This document shows, piece after piece, positions 38,395-48,013 of a DNA stretch of 64,000 bases; positions within the stretch are counted from its first letter, which is position 1; each line of letters begins with the position of its first letter. This DNA comes from Vreelandella massiliensis. Lineage in GTDB: Bacteria; Pseudomonadota; Gammaproteobacteria; Pseudomonadales; Halomonadaceae. The stretch lies in assembly GCF_900155385.1 (NCBI RefSeq), contig NZ_LT699745.1:2001511-2065510 (forward strand). The letters are read 5' to 3'. The notes beneath the pieces are model-generated. The model saw only the letters and a list, made by a program, of their open reading frames with translations, ran no database searches and was not told where the DNA came from. A program made the position numbers and the translations under genes.

Positions 38395-40251
38395 TCAGCG
38401 TTGGGCGAGCTCCACCACCAACCGGGCCAGGCGCGCGCGCTGCTCACCGTTGAGCTTTTGCCCCGCGCGCTCCTGGGCGATCAACGCCTCGTACTCCTGC
38501 TCTGGCGAGCGCTTGCGCTGCACCTCGCGCAAGTGGGCTATCAAGCCTTTCAGCTCCTCCTCCCGGGCGGCCCGAGGGATCAAAAGCTCACGCTTGGCAA
38601 GCGCCGCCAGCGTCTGCCCCTGCTGGCTGCCCTGAAAGTGCGCCAACAGCACTCGCGAGCTGCGATAACGCCCAGCTTTGAGTAGCGCAACCAACTCTCG
38701 GCACAACGTGCCATCGGCGCTATCCGGCAGCCAATCCAGCGGCGTTTCCACGGCGTCGACCAAGCGCGGCTCGTGGAGCAGCAACTGCAGCACCCGCGCC
38801 ACCGGCGAGAGCGCACCAAGGCGACGCGACCCATCGCCTCCCGCTGATGCCGACATAGGCGCATGTGGCGCTTGCTCACTCGCCTGCGGCTGCGTTTTGG
38901 CCGCCTCCGACACGTTCGCATTCGCCCCAGCGGACGCCTTGGCGGTGCGCTTCTCTAACAGGGCTTCAAGCTGCGTTTCTCGCAAGCCGCTGCGTTTTGC
39001 CAGCTCTTCCAGCAGCAGCGATTTGAGCATCCCTTCCGGCACGTTCTGCAAGGCCGCCAATACGTGGCTGGCAAAACGCTCGCGCCCCTCGACGCTGTGT
39101 AAGTCGCGCCCCTGGCCTGCCTGCTCAAACAGAAACTCCGACAGCGGCATGGCGCAGGTGACGCGATCCTTGAACGCTTGCGCCCCTTCCCGGCGCACCA
39201 GGTCATCGGGGTCATCGCCCTCGGGCAGAAACAGAAAGCGCGCCTCGCGGCCATCGATCATCTGCGGCAGCGCCGTCTCCAATGCGCGGCTTGCGGCCTG
39301 GCGCCCGGCGCGGTCGCCGTCAAAGCAGAACACCACGCGGTTGACCAAACGAAACAGCCGTTTAAGATGCTCCTCGGTCGTTGCGGTACCCAGGGTCGCC
39401 ACCGCGTTATGGATGCCAAACTGCGAAAGCGCCACCACGTCCATGTAGCCTTCCACCATCACCAACTGCTCAAGCTTTTCCGGCGCCTGGCGCGCTTCAT
39501 AAAGGCCATAGAGCTCGCGACCTTTATGGAACACCGGCGTCTCGGGGGAGTTTAAGTACTTGGGTTTGCCATCGCCCAGCACCCGCCCGCCAAAGGCAAT
39601 GGTGCGCCCGCGCAAATCGCGAATGGGGAACATCACCCGGTCGCGAAAACGATCGTAGCTGCGCCCGGTGTCTTCGCGGTGGATCAAAAGGCCATACTCC
39701 ACCTGCACCGCCTCGCTAACACCCCGTTCGCCAAGGTGCTGCTTGAGCGCTTCCCAGCCCGGCGGTGCGTAACCGATGCCGTAGGTCTTGATCACTTCCG
39801 GCGACAGACCGCGATCCGCGAGATAGCGCTTCGCGGATTGCCCCTCCTGCATCATTAGCCTCTCACGATAGAAGCTTGCCGCTAGCTCTAAGAGGTTAAC
39901 GCCTTGCTTACGCTTTTTTTCGCGTTCGTGTTCGCGCGGGTCGTTCGCGCCTTCCCGCGGCACCTCCAGCCCCAGGCGGCCGGCTAGCTGCTCAACCGCT
40001 TCCGGAAAGGGCAGCTTGTCGTACTCCATCAAAAAGCGCAGCGCATTGCCGTGGGCACCGCAGCCAAAGCAGTGGTAAAACTGCTTATCGGCGCTCACCG
40101 TAAATGACGGCGTTTTCTCCTGATGAAAAGGGCAAAGGCCCGAATAGTTGCGCCCCGCCTTTTTGAGCTGGACACGCTCCCCCACCACATCAACCACGTC
40201 AACGCGGCCGAGCAGGTCATCGATAAAACGCTGGGGAATCTGGCCGGCCAT
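38395..40251 (-). CDS. dnaG: DNA primase DnaG
   Basis: Primase of 618 aa. The N-terminal zinc domain is CPFHQEKTPSFTVSADKQ followed by HCFGCG (CHC2), the RNA polymerase core and TOPRIM include EGYMDVVAL and FDGDRAGRQAA, and the C-terminal part (about 440-618) is the helicase-binding domain after an Ala/Gln-rich linker. It makes RNA primers at the replication fork. Middle gene of the macromolecular synthesis operon, separated from rpsU by a hairpin and from rpoD by 257 bp with no other gene. Confidence 0.97.
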   Translation of the reverse strand: MAGQIPQRFIDDLLGRVDVVDVVGERVQLKKAGRNYSGLCPFHQEKTPSFTVSADKQFYHCFGCGAHGNALRFLMEYDKLPFPEAVEQLAGRLGLEVPREGANDPREHEREKKRKQGVNLLELAASFYRERLMMQEGQSAKRYLADRGLSPEVIKTYGIGYAPPGWEALKQHLGERGVSEAVQVEYGLLIHREDTGRSYDRFRDRVMFPIRDLRGRTIAFGGRVLGDGKPKYLNSPETPVFHKGRELYGLYEARQAPEKLEQLVMVEGYMDVVALSQFGIHNAVATLGTATTEEHLKRLFRLVNRVVFCFDGDRAGRQAASRALETALPQMIDGREARFLFLPEGDDPDDLVRREGAQAFKDRVTCAMPLSEFLFEQAGQGRDLHSVEGRERFASHVLAALQNVPEGMLKSLLLEELAKRSGLRETQLEALLEKRTAKASAGANANVSEAAKTQPQASEQAPHAPMSASAGGDGSRRLGALSPVARVLQLLLHEPRLVDAVETPLDWLPDSADGTLCRELVALLKAGRYRSSRVLLAHFQGSQQGQTLAALAKRELLIPRAAREEELKGLIAHLREVQRKRSPEQEYEALIAQERAGQKLNGEQRARLARLVVELAQR

Positions 40252-40274
40252 ACGAAAAAAGCCTCACCAACACG

Positions 40275-40306
40275 AAAAACAAGCGGCTACCCGTGGGCAG
40301 CCGCTT
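40275..40306 (-). terminator. Attenuator-type terminator between rpsU and dnaG
   Basis: On the minus strand, AAGCGGCT and AGCCGCTT form an 8-bp stem around a 10-base loop and are followed by GTTTTT. A partial terminator at this point is a known feature of rpsU-dnaG-rpoD operons, keeping dnaG expression below rpsU. Confidence 0.8.
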
Positions 40307-40344
40307 GGCATCCTTCTAGAAGAGCCAGGCTCTTCCGGTACGGA

Positions 40345-40560
40345 TCAATAGAGCCGTTCGAAGCGCTTTTGCTCACGCTGAACCTTTTTCGCGTGACGCT
40401 TGACGGCCGCAGCCGCTTTGCGCTTGCGCTCTGCGGTCGGCTTTTCGTAATTCTCACGACGGCGTACTTCAGACAGAACGCCGGCTTTTTCGCAAGAACG
40501 CTTGAAGCGACGCAGGGCGACGTCAAACGGCTCGTTATCACGTACTTTTACAGAAGGCAT
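40345..40560 (-). CDS. rpsU: 30S ribosomal protein S21
   Basis: Ribosomal protein of 71 aa, the usual bS21 length: [54 protein letters not shown] and the QKRFERLY end. ATG at 40560 gives the canonical N-terminus with AGGTGAG upstream; the frame open to 40764 is an artefact of the leader. First gene of the macromolecular synthesis operon, divergent from tsaD. Confidence 0.97.
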   Translation of the reverse strand: MPSVKVRDNEPFDVALRRFKRSCEKAGVLSEVRRRENYEKPTAERKRKAAAAVKRHAKKVQREQKRFERLY

Positions 40561-40785
40561 TAAGCACTCACCTACCTTAAGGAGTCTTGAGTTCGAATAG
40601 CACGTACACCGACTGTGCACGAGCAGTTTTACAGCGCACGGTATTCTAGTCGTCGCGCGAGTGCTTTGCAAACCATTGCGAGTATTTCCACCCGCAGGGC
40701 AGCGCACAAAAGCGCGGGAAGCTGCTAGAATGGCGCCTTTTCCGCCGCTTGTGACGGTCGACAATCACGCTTTGGGAATCTCTTT

Positions 40786-41868
40786 ATGCGCGTACTGGGC
40801 ATCGAAACGTCCTGCGATGAAACCGGCGTTGCCATCTACGATACCGCCTACCCGGGCGGCGATGGCCTGCTTGCCGATGCACTCTATAGCCAAATCGCCA
40901 TGCACGCCGAGTATGGCGGCGTGGTGCCGGAGCTTGCCTCCCGCGATCACACCCGCAAGTTGCTGCCGCTGGTGGAGCAGGTCTTACACGACGCCCGCTT
41001 AACGCGCCAGGACCTCGACGGCATCGCCTATACCGCCGGCCCAGGCCTTGTCGGGGCGTTGATGGTGGGCGCGGCGACGGCGCACGGGATGGCCCGCGCG
41101 CTGAACATTCCGGTTCTCGGTGTCCACCACATGGAAGGTCACCTGCTCGCGCCGATGCTGGAGAGCGAGGCGCCCGACTTCCCGTTTGTTGCGCTATTGG
41201 TCTCGGGTGGCCACACCCAACTCGTGGCGGTGGAGGGGATCGGGCACTATCAGCTACTGGGGGAGTCCGTGGACGACGCCGCCGGCGAAGCCTTTGATAA
41301 AGCTGCCAAAATGCTCGACCTGCCCTACCCCGGCGGCCCCCACGTCGCGCGTTTGGCCGAACAAGGCGACCCGAAACGCTTTCGCTTCCCCCGCCCAATG
41401 ACCGACCGGCCGGGGCTGGATTTCAGCTTTTCGGGCCTCAAAACCCACACCCTGACCGCCATTCGTGAGCTAGAAGCAAAAGGCGCACTCGACGAGCAGG
41501 CCCGCGCCGACGTCGCCCGCGCCTTTGAAGAGGCCGTAGTGGACACACTGGTCATCAAGTGTCGTCGCGCGCTGGATCAAACCGGCCTTAAGCGCATCGT
41601 GATGGCCGGCGGCGTGAGCGCCAATACGCGGCTGCGCGAGCGCTTAGCCACCGAGTGCGCGAAGCGTCATGCGCGCGCCTACTACCCACGCGGGCGCTTT
41701 TGCACCGACAACGGCGCCATGATCGCTTACGTCGGGGCGCAGCGCCTGGCCGCGGGCGAGGCCGCGGGCGAACGCGACGACGCGGGGCAGATGCGGGCCA
41801 CGCCGCGCTGGCCCCTTGATCAACTCAGCGCGCCAAATGCTGATGCTGACATTGAGAGCAACGCTTAA
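40786..41868 (+). CDS. tsaD: tRNA N6-threonylcarbamoyladenosine transferase TsaD
   Basis: Protein of 360 aa (usual about 340) of the Kae1/TsaD family. [10 protein letters not shown] begins the protein; metal ligands lie in [10 protein letters not shown] and near [36 protein letters not shown] and [13 protein letters not shown] are present. It transfers threonylcarbamoyl to A37 of ANN-decoding tRNAs. The extra length is a 15-20 residue Ala/Glu/Asp tail. Stop overlaps that of the convergent plsY by 4 bases. Ribosome site weak. Confidence 0.96.
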   Translation: MRVLGIETSCDETGVAIYDTAYPGGDGLLADALYSQIAMHAEYGGVVPELASRDHTRKLLPLVEQVLHDARLTRQDLDGIAYTAGPGLVGALMVGAATAHGMARALNIPVLGVHHMEGHLLAPMLESEAPDFPFVALLVSGGHTQLVAVEGIGHYQLLGESVDDAAGEAFDKAAKMLDLPYPGGPHVARLAEQGDPKRFRFPRPMTDRPGLDFSFSGLKTHTLTAIRELEAKGALDEQARADVARAFEEAVVDTLVIKCRRALDQTGLKRIVMAGGVSANTRLRERLATECAKRHARAYYPRGRFCTDNGAMIAYVGAQRLAAGEAAGERDDAGQMRATPRWPLDQLSAPNADADIESNA

Positions 41869-42440
41869 GGGCGACGCCTAAGGCGTGCTTCCTCGCCGCG
41901 CCGGATACGGCGCAGGTTGGCGCCGTGACGCACCAGTACCATCAGGCTGAAGGCGCCCACCACCGTCACGTACGTCGGCGAGAGCCATAGACACACTAGC
42001 GGCGCCGTGACCGCACTGACCAAAGAGGCCGTCGCCGCCGTTCGCAGCTGCCAGGCACAAAGCGACCACAGCGCCGCGCTGACCAGGGCAACCCCGGGGG
42101 TCAACACCAGCAGCACGCCAAAGGCACTCGCTACGGCTTTGCCGCCGCGAAAACCGTGCCACAGCGGGTAGCTATGGCCCAGCAGCACCGCAAGCCCCAC
42201 CACCCCTTGTAGCCATACCGGGTAGCCCAGCGCTTTGGCAGCCAGCACCGCCGGCACGCCCTTGGCCGCATCCAGCAGCAGCGTCAGCGCGGCGAGTCGC
42301 GGCCCGTAAAGGCGCAGCATGTTAGAGAAGCCGGGGTTGCACGAGCCGCGCCCCCGAGGGTCGGCCACACCGGCGAGCCGACAAACGCTAAGCGCCGACA
42401 GCCAGCTGCCGCTTAGGTAGCCTAAGATCACCCATAGCAT
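41865..42440 (-). CDS. plsY: Glycerol-3-phosphate acyltransferase PlsY
   Basis: Membrane acyltransferase of 191 aa that uses acyl-phosphate to make lysophosphatidate. Conserved motif 1 is [11 protein letters not shown], motif with [15 protein letters not shown] (usually GSGNPGATN), [23 protein letters not shown] is the third motif. The G-to-C and AT-to-FS changes in the second motif are unusual and may be lineage-specific. ATG at 42440 has GGGGGAGAG upstream; the longer frame does not. Divergent from folB. Confidence 0.9.
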   Translation of the reverse strand: MLWVILGYLSGSWLSALSVCRLAGVADPRGRGSCNPGFSNMLRLYGPRLAALTLLLDAAKGVPAVLAAKALGYPVWLQGVVGLAVLLGHSYPLWHGFRGGKAVASAFGVLLVLTPGVALVSAALWSLCAWQLRTAATASLVSAVTAPLVCLWLSPTYVTVVGAFSLMVLVRHGANLRRIRRGEEARLRRRP

Positions 42441-42553
42441 GCTGCTCTCCCCCTGTTTACCCCTGCCCATCCGTGCGCGGATTTCGCCGCCGGGTGACTG
42501 TCGTTTCCCGGCCGCCTCAAGTACAATCCCCGGCTTATCGTGGGGGAAGGTTT

Positions 42554-42922
42554 ATGGATCGCATCTTTATCGAGGCGCTCGACGTCGACACCGTGATCGG
42601 CGTGTATGAGTGGGAGCGCACCATTTTACAGCCACTTAGCCTGGACCTGGTGCTGGCCACCGATATTCGTCCGGCGGCCGCCAGCGACGAGCTGCACCTC
42701 ACCCTGGATTATGCCGCGATCTGCCAGCGCATTCAGCACTTCGCCCGTGAACAGCGGTTCGCGCTGGTCGAAACCTTCGCTGAGCGCTTAGCGCACACCC
42801 TGCGCCGCGAATTCCCCCTCACCTGGCTTGAGCTTACCGTGCGCAAACCAGGGGCTGTGCCCAATGCGCGCAGCGTCGGGCTGACCATCCGCCGCGGCAC
42901 ACTGCCGCAAGAGGAGGCGTGA
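42554..42922 (+). CDS. folB: Dihydroneopterin aldolase
   Basis: Folate pathway enzyme of 122 aa that cleaves dihydroneopterin to hydroxymethyl-dihydropterin and glycolaldehyde. MDRIFIEALDVDTVIGVYEWER at the start, LDYAAICQRIQHF and FALVETFAERLA in the middle are typical. ATG at 42554 follows GGGGGAAGG. The TGA overlaps the folK ATG, so folB and folK are coupled. Confidence 0.94.
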   Translation: MDRIFIEALDVDTVIGVYEWERTILQPLSLDLVLATDIRPAAASDELHLTLDYAAICQRIQHFAREQRFALVETFAERLAHTLRREFPLTWLELTVRKPGAVPNARSVGLTIRRGTLPQEEA

Positions 42923-43467
42923 TGCCACAAGTGACCGTTAGCCTGGGCAGTAATATCGACCCTGTACGCCATATTCGCCTCTGCCTGGATGCCCTGGACG
43001 CCCGCTTTGGCGCGCTGAATATCTCCCGGATATTTGAGAGCGAACCGGTCGGTTTTGACGACAGCCGTAACTTTTTCAACCTGGTGGTCGCCTTTGAAAG
43101 CGACGCCTCCCCCGGCGAGCTACAGGCGTGGGCCAAGCGCCTGGAAGCCGATTGTGGGCGCCGCCCCGACACCCCCAAATTTAGCCCCCGCGCGCTGGAT
43201 ATTGACCTGCTTACCGTGGGCGGCCTGTGCGGCGATATCGAAGGCGTCAGCCTTCCGCGCGGTGAAATCACCCGCAACGCCTTTGTGCTGCAGCCACTCG
43301 CCGAGCTTTTACCCGATGACACCCACCCCCTTTGCGGCACGCCCTACGCCACGCTCTGGCAGCGCTTCGACCTTGGCACGCAGCGGCTATGGGCGGTGGA
43401 TTTTCGCTGGAGGGGCCGCTTGATTTCACAAGCCGACACGCCTCTCGCCCTCGCCGCCGCCCGCTAA
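42922..43467 (+). CDS. folK: 2-amino-4-hydroxy-6-hydroxymethyldihydropteridine pyrophosphokinase
   Basis: HPPK of 181 aa, next step after FolB in folate synthesis. VSLGSNIDP near the start, ESEPVGFDDSRNFFNLVV and the signature RPDTPKFSPRALDIDLLTVGG with LPRGEITRNAFVLQPLAEL downstream. Typical HPPK is about 160 aa, and the extra 20 residues are a C-terminal tail. Start ATG at 42922 within folB's TGATG. Confidence 0.92.
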   Translation: MPQVTVSLGSNIDPVRHIRLCLDALDARFGALNISRIFESEPVGFDDSRNFFNLVVAFESDASPGELQAWAKRLEADCGRRPDTPKFSPRALDIDLLTVGGLCGDIEGVSLPRGEITRNAFVLQPLAELLPDDTHPLCGTPYATLWQRFDLGTQRLWAVDFRWRGRLISQADTPLALAAAR

Positions 43468-43470
43468 GTA

Positions 43471-44610
43471 TCACGTTTTTGCATCGGGTAGCACCCACGC
43501 GATAGCGCTCAAGCGCTCGCGATCCAACGCCTTACCGATATCGGCGCCGCGATAGCCCGCCTCTACCAGCGCCTTAGGGCTAACGGCCGCCGCCTCACGC
43601 CACGCCTGGCGAAGCACTGCTTGCTGCGTTGGCGCCAGCACCTCCACCAGCGCCAACTGGGCGTCGACCTGCTCGGGCTTACGCCAGGCATCCAGCCGCG
43701 AAAGCCATTGCAGCACCGCCTCGGGCGTTATGAGTTGGGCTAAAAAACGCTCGGTGAAGGCGCTATGCGCGGCCAGCCGCGCAACCGCCTTGGGCAGTTT
43801 GAGCCGCTCGGCGAGCGCTTCGCGCTGATCGTCGTCAAGCGCTGACACCAGCCGCGCGTAGCGCCAGTGTGGCCGCGCTTCGGGCACCTGCGCCATGGCC
43901 GCCAGCCCCGGCGTTAATGCACTACCGCTAAGCTCGGGGAACCACATCGAAAGCGCGCCGCAGGCATCAAGCGCCTGGAAATAAGCCTCGGGCGTTGGCT
44001 CACCCAGCGCTTTTTCGCTCTCCACCCAAACCCGCTCGGCGGCCAAGTGCTCAAGCTCGCCGCTCTCGCTCACCTGCGCCATCAGCGCCTGGGTCTCCTC
44101 GGCAATGTGAAAGCCGCGCCCGGCGTAGCGGGCCAAAAAGCGCGCGGTGCGCAGTACGCGCAGCGGGTCTTCGCTAAAGGCATCCGAGACATGGCGCAAA
44201 AGGCGCGCCTCGATGTCGCGGCGTCCACCATAAGGATCAATGATCTCACCATTGGGCGCTTCGGCCATGGCGTTGATGGTCAAATCGCGGCGCTGCAGAT
44301 CCTCCTCAAGGGTGACATCGGGGCTTGCGTGCACTTCAAAACCGCCGTAGCCGTGCCCCGCCTTGCGCTCGGTGCGCGCCAGGGCGTACTCCTCGGCGGT
44401 TTCCGGGTGTAAAAACACGGGGAAGTCGCGCCCCACCGGTTTGAAACCGCGCGCACGCATCGCCTCGGGCGTGGCGCCCACCACCACCCAGTCGTTGTCA
44501 TAAACCGGCCAGCCGAGCAGCGCGTCGCGCACCGCCCCGCCAACCCGATACACCTCAAGCCCTTTTAGCCGAGGGTCTCGGCGTGGGTCTTGCTCGGGCG
44601 CTGCGCTCAT
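43471..44610 (-). CDS. cca: CCA-adding tRNA nucleotidyltransferase
   Basis: Class II nucleotidyltransferase of 379 aa. [29 protein letters not shown] contains the GG-x-VRD motif and the acidic pair of the active site, [10 protein letters not shown] and [20 protein letters not shown] are the following motifs. No clear HD domain is visible at the C-terminus. It adds or repairs 3'-CCA on tRNAs. Its ATG overlaps apaH's stop (ATGA). Confidence 0.94.
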   Translation of the reverse strand: MSAAPEQDPRRDPRLKGLEVYRVGGAVRDALLGWPVYDNDWVVVGATPEAMRARGFKPVGRDFPVFLHPETAEEYALARTERKAGHGYGGFEVHASPDVTLEEDLQRRDLTINAMAEAPNGEIIDPYGGRRDIEARLLRHVSDAFSEDPLRVLRTARFLARYAGRGFHIAEETQALMAQVSESGELEHLAAERVWVESEKALGEPTPEAYFQALDACGALSMWFPELSGSALTPGLAAMAQVPEARPHWRYARLVSALDDDQREALAERLKLPKAVARLAAHSAFTERFLAQLITPEAVLQWLSRLDAWRKPEQVDAQLALVEVLAPTQQAVLRQAWREAAAVSPKALVEAGYRGADIGKALDRERLSAIAWVLPDAKT

Positions 44611-45422
44611 GGCGTGCGTCCCGCGTTTTGGCTAGGCACTGAAGTGAGCGCCCCGGTCTCCAGCGTCAGCGCGGTCAGCGCGCCGCCCCAGGCGCAGCCG
44701 GTATCCAGCGCGCGAACGTCAATCGCCGCTTGCGGCGTCTTGCCCGAGAGCGCCGCCCAATGGCCGAACAGCAGCCGCGCCCGATCGTCGCGAGGGTACT
44801 GAAACCACGGTGCGAAGCCTTCAGGCGTGCTATCAAGGCCTCGCTTGGCGGCAAAATCGAGCCGCTCATTCGCGGCGATAAAGCGCATGCGCGCCATCAC
44901 GTTGACGATGCAGCGCAGCCGCGCCACCCCTTCCAAGTCATCCCGCCAGCGATCGGGCTGATCACCAAAGAGATCGCGCAAAAAAGCCCCCGCCTGCTCG
45001 CCTTGAAGCGCGGCTTGCACCTCGCTATCCAGCGCTTGCGCTTTTGCCAGTGACCAAGAGGGCAAAATACCGGCATGCACCATGAGTGTGGCGTCTTCGC
45101 GTACGGTGAGCGGCTGCTGCTGCAGCCAGTCGAGCAGCGTTTCGCAATCGGGGGCGGCTAAAATGTCATCGAGCGTGTCATTTTTGCGCAGCTTACCGCC
45201 GCCGCGCGCCACCACCAGCAGGTGAAAGTCGTGATTGCCCAGCACGCAGCGCGCATCAAGCGCCTGGGCTTCGCGCAGGCAGGCAAGCGAACCGGGGCCG
45301 CGATTGACCAGATCGCCCACCAGCCATAGCCGGTCGCGGCCGGGGGTGAAAGCGAGCTTTTCCAGCAGCGCGACGAACTCGGCATGACAGCCGTGGAGGT
45401 CGCCGATCACGTAAGTGCTCAT
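44607..45422 (-). CDS. apaH: Bis(5'-nucleosyl)-tetraphosphatase, symmetrical
   Basis: Calcineurin-like phosphatase of 271 aa that cleaves Ap4A to two ADP. Metal-binding motifs [16 protein letters not shown] and LGNHDFH are intact, with VHAGILPSW downstream. Next to apaG and ksgA in the usual gammaproteobacterial order. Its intact motifs are a useful contrast with the degenerate phosphoesterase domain at 57.6 kb. Confidence 0.96.
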   Translation of the reverse strand: MSTYVIGDLHGCHAEFVALLEKLAFTPGRDRLWLVGDLVNRGPGSLACLREAQALDARCVLGNHDFHLLVVARGGGKLRKNDTLDDILAAPDCETLLDWLQQQPLTVREDATLMVHAGILPSWSLAKAQALDSEVQAALQGEQAGAFLRDLFGDQPDRWRDDLEGVARLRCIVNVMARMRFIAANERLDFAAKRGLDSTPEGFAPWFQYPRDDRARLLFGHWAALSGKTPQAAIDVRALDTGCAWGGALTALTLETGALTSVPSQNAGRTP

Positions 45423-45461
45423 CGAGAACTCCCAGGAGTGTTGAGAACAAAAGCGTTGAGA

Positions 45462-45839
45462 TTAATGAATCGCCAGCGGCGCCGCGAGGCTAAACGGCGC
45501 GACGGCCACGTCGAAGGCGCGTTGCGTGGAGGTATCGAGCAGCGTGTAGGCGCCCTCCATGGTGCCCACCGGGGTTTGTAGAATCGCCCGGCTAGTGTAG
45601 CGAAAGCGCTGACCGGGACCTATCAGCGGCTGCTGGCCAACCACCCCTTTGCCGCGCACCTCTTGGCATGCGCCGCTGCCCTGGGTGATTTTCCAGTAGC
45701 GGGCCAACAGCTGAACGCTGTGGGGGCTTTTATTCTCGACGGTGACGCGGTAGCTGAACACATGGCGGGCGTCCGCCACGCTGGACTCGTCAGCGTTGTA
45801 GTGCACCGCGATGGCCACGTGAATGGGGAGCTCGTTCAC
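45462..45839 (-). CDS. apaG: ApaG (Co2+/Mg2+ efflux-associated) protein
   Basis: Protein of 125 aa with an Ig-like fold: FSYRVTVENKSPHSVQLLARYWKIT, GKGVVGQQPLIGPGQRFRYTSRAIL and PVGTMEGAYTLLD are the family sequence. Biochemical function is not settled. Start overlaps the ksgA stop by 4 bases, so coupled. Confidence 0.95.
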   Translation of the reverse strand: MNELPIHVAIAVHYNADESSVADARHVFSYRVTVENKSPHSVQLLARYWKITQGSGACQEVRGKGVVGQQPLIGPGQRFRYTSRAILQTPVGTMEGAYTLLDTSTQRAFDVAVAPFSLAAPLAIH

Positions 45840-46651
45840 GATGCACTACCTCCCGCGTCATCCGTGGCGACGCGGTTGGCGATGCGCACAAACTCCTCCA
45901 CCGTCAGGGTTTGCGGGCGGCGGGCAGGATCAATCCCCAGCGCCTGAAGCGTGTCGGCGTCCACTCGGCCCTTAAGGTTGTTGCGCAGGGTTTTGCGCCG
46001 CTGGCCAAACGCTTGCTTCACCAATGAAAACAGAAGCTGTGTATCGTGCGCCGTATGGGGAAGCTTGGCGTGCGGGGTCAGCCGCACGATCGCTGAATCC
46101 ACTTTCGGGCGCGGTACGAACGCTTCCGGTGGCACAATAAAAAGCTGCTCCACCTGGCAGTAGTACTGTGCCATCACCGAAAGACGCCCCCAGTCGGCGC
46201 CGCCCGGCTCGGCGGCCAAACGCTCGACCACCTCTTTTTGCAGCATGAAGTGCATGTCCGCCACCGCGTTTTCGGCTTCGAGCAGGTGCACGATCAGCGG
46301 TGTGGAGATATTGTAGGGCAGGTTGCCCACCACGCGCAGCGGCGGACCCTCGCCTTTCAGCGCGGCGAAATCAAACGCCAGGGCATCGCCTGCGTGAATG
46401 ACGAAATCGGGGTAGTTAAAAAACTGCACCCTGAGACCGGGAATCAAGTCGCGGTCGAGCTCGATCACCTCAAGCTTGCCCGTGGCCTCTAATAGGGGCT
46501 CGGTCAGCGCGCCTTGGCCGGGGCCAATTTCCACCAGGCGGTCGCCGTCGCGCGGGCCGATGGCGCGGATAATGCGCCCGATAATGCCGGGGTCACGAAG
46601 AAAGTTCTGCCCAAAGCGTTTACGGGCGCGGTGTTGCGGCACCTGAGACAT
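45836..46651 (-). CDS. rsmA: 16S rRNA dimethyladenosine transferase KsgA/RsmA
   Basis: SAM-dependent methyltransferase of 271 aa that dimethylates A1518 and A1519 of 16S rRNA. RKRFGQNFLRDPGI, the SAM site LVEIGPGQGALTEPLL and the catalytic NLPYNIS are intact. ATG at 46651 gives the usual N-terminus MSQVPQHRARKRFGQ; the frame open to 46684 overlaps pdxA. Lies 17 bases after pdxA. Confidence 0.96.
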   Translation of the reverse strand: MSQVPQHRARKRFGQNFLRDPGIIGRIIRAIGPRDGDRLVEIGPGQGALTEPLLEATGKLEVIELDRDLIPGLRVQFFNYPDFVIHAGDALAFDFAALKGEGPPLRVVGNLPYNISTPLIVHLLEAENAVADMHFMLQKEVVERLAAEPGGADWGRLSVMAQYYCQVEQLFIVPPEAFVPRPKVDSAIVRLTPHAKLPHTAHDTQLLFSLVKQAFGQRRKTLRNNLKGRVDADTLQALGIDPARRPQTLTVEEFVRIANRVATDDAGGSAS

Positions 46652-46668
46652 GAAGCGAAATTCCTGGG

Positions 46669-47400
46669 TCAAGGGTGAGTGCAAGAGTGAGTGGTCGTAC
46701 AGGTGGCACTGCGCTGATCGGCGAGGCGGCGCGCCAAGCGGATGGCCACGGCAAGGCTCGCCGGCGACGCCTTACCCGTGCCCGCGAGATCGAACGCGGT
46801 GCCGTGGTCCACCGAGGTGCGCACCAGCGGCAGCCCCAAGGTGATATTGGCGGCGTTACCAAAACCGGCATATTTGAGCACCGCCAGCCCCTGGTCGTGG
46901 TACATCGCCAGCACCGCGTCCACCTCGGCGAGGTGGCGCGGGGTGAAGAGCGTATCCGCCGGATAAGGGCCGCGAAGATCCAGCCCTTGTGCGCGCAGCG
47001 CGTCAAGGGTGGGCGTGATGATCTCAAGCTCTTCGCGGCCTAAATGCCCCTCCTCCCCGGCGTGGGGGTTTAACCCGCACACGGCGATACGCGGCTTATC
47101 AATGCCGAACTGGTGGGACAAATCCGCCGCCAGAATCCGGCTAATGCGGGTCAGCCGCTCAGGCGTGATGGCGTCGGCAACGCCGCGCAGGGGCAAATGC
47201 GTGGTGAGAAGCGCCACCCGCAGATCCGCCGCCCCCTGCCAGCCCGGCGCCTGGGCATGCAGCGCGCGATCGGTGGCCAGCATCATCACCACTTCCTCAA
47301 CGTCGCAGGCGTCGCGCAGCCACTCGGTATGGCCGGTGAAGCTGGCGAAGCCGCCCTCGATGATCACGCCTTTGTGCAGCGGGGCAGTGGTGATCGCCGC
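46669..47400 (-). pseudogene. pdxA: PdxA (4-hydroxythreonine-4-phosphate dehydrogenase), N-terminus missing
   Basis: About 243 codons from the middle to the end of Pdx[43 protein letters not shown] with metal-binding histidine, [16 protein letters not shown] and [17 protein letters not shown]. Full-length PdxA is about 330 aa, so about 90 N-terminal residues are absent. Coding stops matching at about 47400, where the 3' end of hisF begins on the opposite strand. Loss of pdxA would block the DXP-dependent vitamin B6 route, so this is more likely a faulty assembly join than a real mutation. Confidence 0.9.
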
Positions 47401-47482
47401 CAGTATTTTTCACTTCGGCGAATACACCATTCCCGAAGCCAAACGCTACATGGCTGAGCGCGGTATCGAAATGCGGCTTTAA
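47393..47482 (+). pseudogene. hisF: HisF C-terminal end (fragment)
   Basis: [20 protein letters not shown] continuing to ERGIEMRL and a TAA at 47480-47482 is the C-terminal end of imidazole glycerol phosphate synthase subunit HisF (last helix of the TIM barrel). Only about 29 of some 255 residues are here. Upstream of about 47396 the sequence is pdxA on the other strand. The joint sits in a shared GATCGCCGCC stretch. Confidence 0.85.
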
Positions 47483-47485
47483 GGC

Positions 47486-48013
47486 ATGTCACGCATAGCT
47501 TATCTGACCGGGGCGGTGTTATTCACCGCGCTGCTGCCGTCCAGCGCGGCGGCAGAGTGGCGTGAGCGCTTCAAGGAGTCTTTCGGCTGGCCTCCCACGC
47601 TCACGGTGGACCACGTGCTGGTCCAAACCAGTCTCTACACTCGCCACTTTAATCCAGACCCCGAACACACCGACCAACAGCGATTGATCAGCATTGAAGC
47701 ACATACACCTGACCGTTGGCATGTGGGCGGCGCACGCTTTAAAAACTCGTTCAACCAGGACAGCGTGTATGTGTACGCAGGCAAATCCTTTCCGCTGTGG
47801 CAGCCAAATGCAACCTTTGAGCTACGCGGCAAACTGACCGCGGGGCTGCTGCACGGCTATCGCGGCGAATATCGCGATAAGATTCCTTTCAACCATTATG
47901 AAATTGCCCCGGCCGCGATGCCGGCTATTGGCATACGCTGGCACCACGTTGAAAGCGACCTGATTATATTTGGCAAGGCAGGCATGATGCTTACTGCGGG
48001 TGTGCGCTTTTAA
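47486..48013 (+). CDS. Small PagP-like/beta-barrel exported protein
   Basis: Protein of 175 aa. A signal peptide (AYLTGAVLFTALLPSSAAA) is followed by alternating strands: VDHVLVQTSLYTRHFNPDPEHTDQQRLISIE, GGARFKNSFNQDSVYVYAGKSF and LTAGLLHGYRGEYRDKIPFNH, ending GMMLTAGVRF with a terminal Phe, as in outer-membrane barrels. It resembles the small proteins sometimes annotated as sn-glycerol-3-phosphate transporter or PagP-like; neither activity is supported here. Starts 3 bases after the hisF stop, so it may have belonged to a his operon tail. Stop overlaps the convergent DUF416 gene. Confidence 0.7.
   Translation: MSRIAYLTGAVLFTALLPSSAAAEWRERFKESFGWPPTLTVDHVLVQTSLYTRHFNPDPEHTDQQRLISIEAHTPDRWHVGGARFKNSFNQDSVYVYAGKSFPLWQPNATFELRGKLTAGLLHGYRGEYRDKIPFNHYEIAPAAMPAIGIRWHHVESDLIIFGKAGMMLTAGVRF

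Noticed and set aside
40561..40764. N-terminal extension of rpsU
   Set aside because: bS21 begins canonically at MPSVKV (40560) with a ribosome site; the extension has no homology and reads through the leader.
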